DNA from: DATDAW01 sp036524675
GTDB taxonomy: Bacteria > Verrucomicrobiota > Verrucomicrobiia > Chthoniobacterales > DASVRZ01
Direction of reading: 5' to 3'
NCBI GenBank assembly: GCA_036524675.1
Contig: DATDBU010000083.1
Location: 1 to 22,819 of the forward strand
Length of the DNA stretch: 22,819 nt
The position numbers and the translations under genes are program-made. Each line of letters opens with the position of its first letter. Positions within the stretch are counted from its first letter, which is position 1. Below are positions 22,729-22,819 of this stretch, piece by piece. Below the pieces are notes generated by a model. That model did no database searches. It was not told the DNA's origin and saw only the letters and a program-made list of their open reading frames with translations.

Positions 22729-22819
22729 GGGGTGTGTTGGTTGTTGGTTGAAAGATTGCGAACCACGGCGGCGGCCACCGTCGAGGAGGCGGAGGGGACT
22801 CGCGGAGGCTGGCGGGCGG

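Overview
The window looks like chromosomal DNA of a free-living Gram-negative heterotroph, most plausibly a member of the Verrucomicrobiota (Opitutaceae-like). The basis is indirect: the DUF4380 protein beside sugar genes, the slipin / nucleotidyltransferase / RtcB gene set, weak or absent Shine-Dalgarno sequences before many genes, and an outer-membrane efflux operon. No rRNA, tRNA or CRISPR array was seen, so taxonomy is inference.

Left flank (1-1900) is a graveyard. It holds the 3' end of an IS630-type transposase, then frameshifted relics of a mannitol-dehydrogenase-family gene and of two M20-family amidohydrolases that still sit in operon order. Positions 2021-10032 carry a compact plus-strand sugar operon: a SorC/DeoR-type regulator with a palindrome upstream, a zinc alcohol dehydrogenase, a ribose/galactose-type ABC importer (binding lipoprotein, double ATPase, permease), galactokinase and galactose-1-phosphate uridylyltransferase. 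A DUF4380 protein with a likely mutarotase-like fold follows at 10206. Together these suggest import of galactose or a galactose-releasing compound and entry into the Leloir pathway; galE is not in the window. The permease is split by a one-base deletion and the ATPase has an apparent one-base insertion at its N-terminus.

Positions 11170-12741 are a second mosaic of broken genes: a possible SDR tail, a nearly whole SDR with a one-base deletion, an RND-pump fragment and an opposing MFS fragment. An intact SnoaL-like gene (12742-13155, minus) follows.

Positions 13424-17384 (minus) form an intact efflux operon (outer membrane factor, YtcA-like small membrane protein, HlyD adaptor, FUSC permease), resembling E. 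coli ytcA-mdtNOP. Most of its genes are joined by ATGA stop/start overlaps. Just upstream is the C-terminal stub of a type II NADH dehydrogenase, itself joined at a deletion scar to the N-terminal part of an RtcB RNA ligase gene.

The right end carries a divergent AraC regulator / SnoaL-like protein / quinone-oxidoreductase module (18272-20681), then a minus-strand RlaP/YcgL-type nucleotidyltransferase and a slipin (SPFH/band-7) gene, each followed by the same 48-base hairpin element. Slipin, RlaP-type nucleotidyltransferase and RtcB are partners in known bacterial RNA-repair clusters. I read the right-hand third as an RNA-repair locus in which rtcB has been broken and separated from its partners. 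Recurrent one-base indels in otherwise good coding sequence may reflect real decay or assembly error, and this affects how several genes are read.
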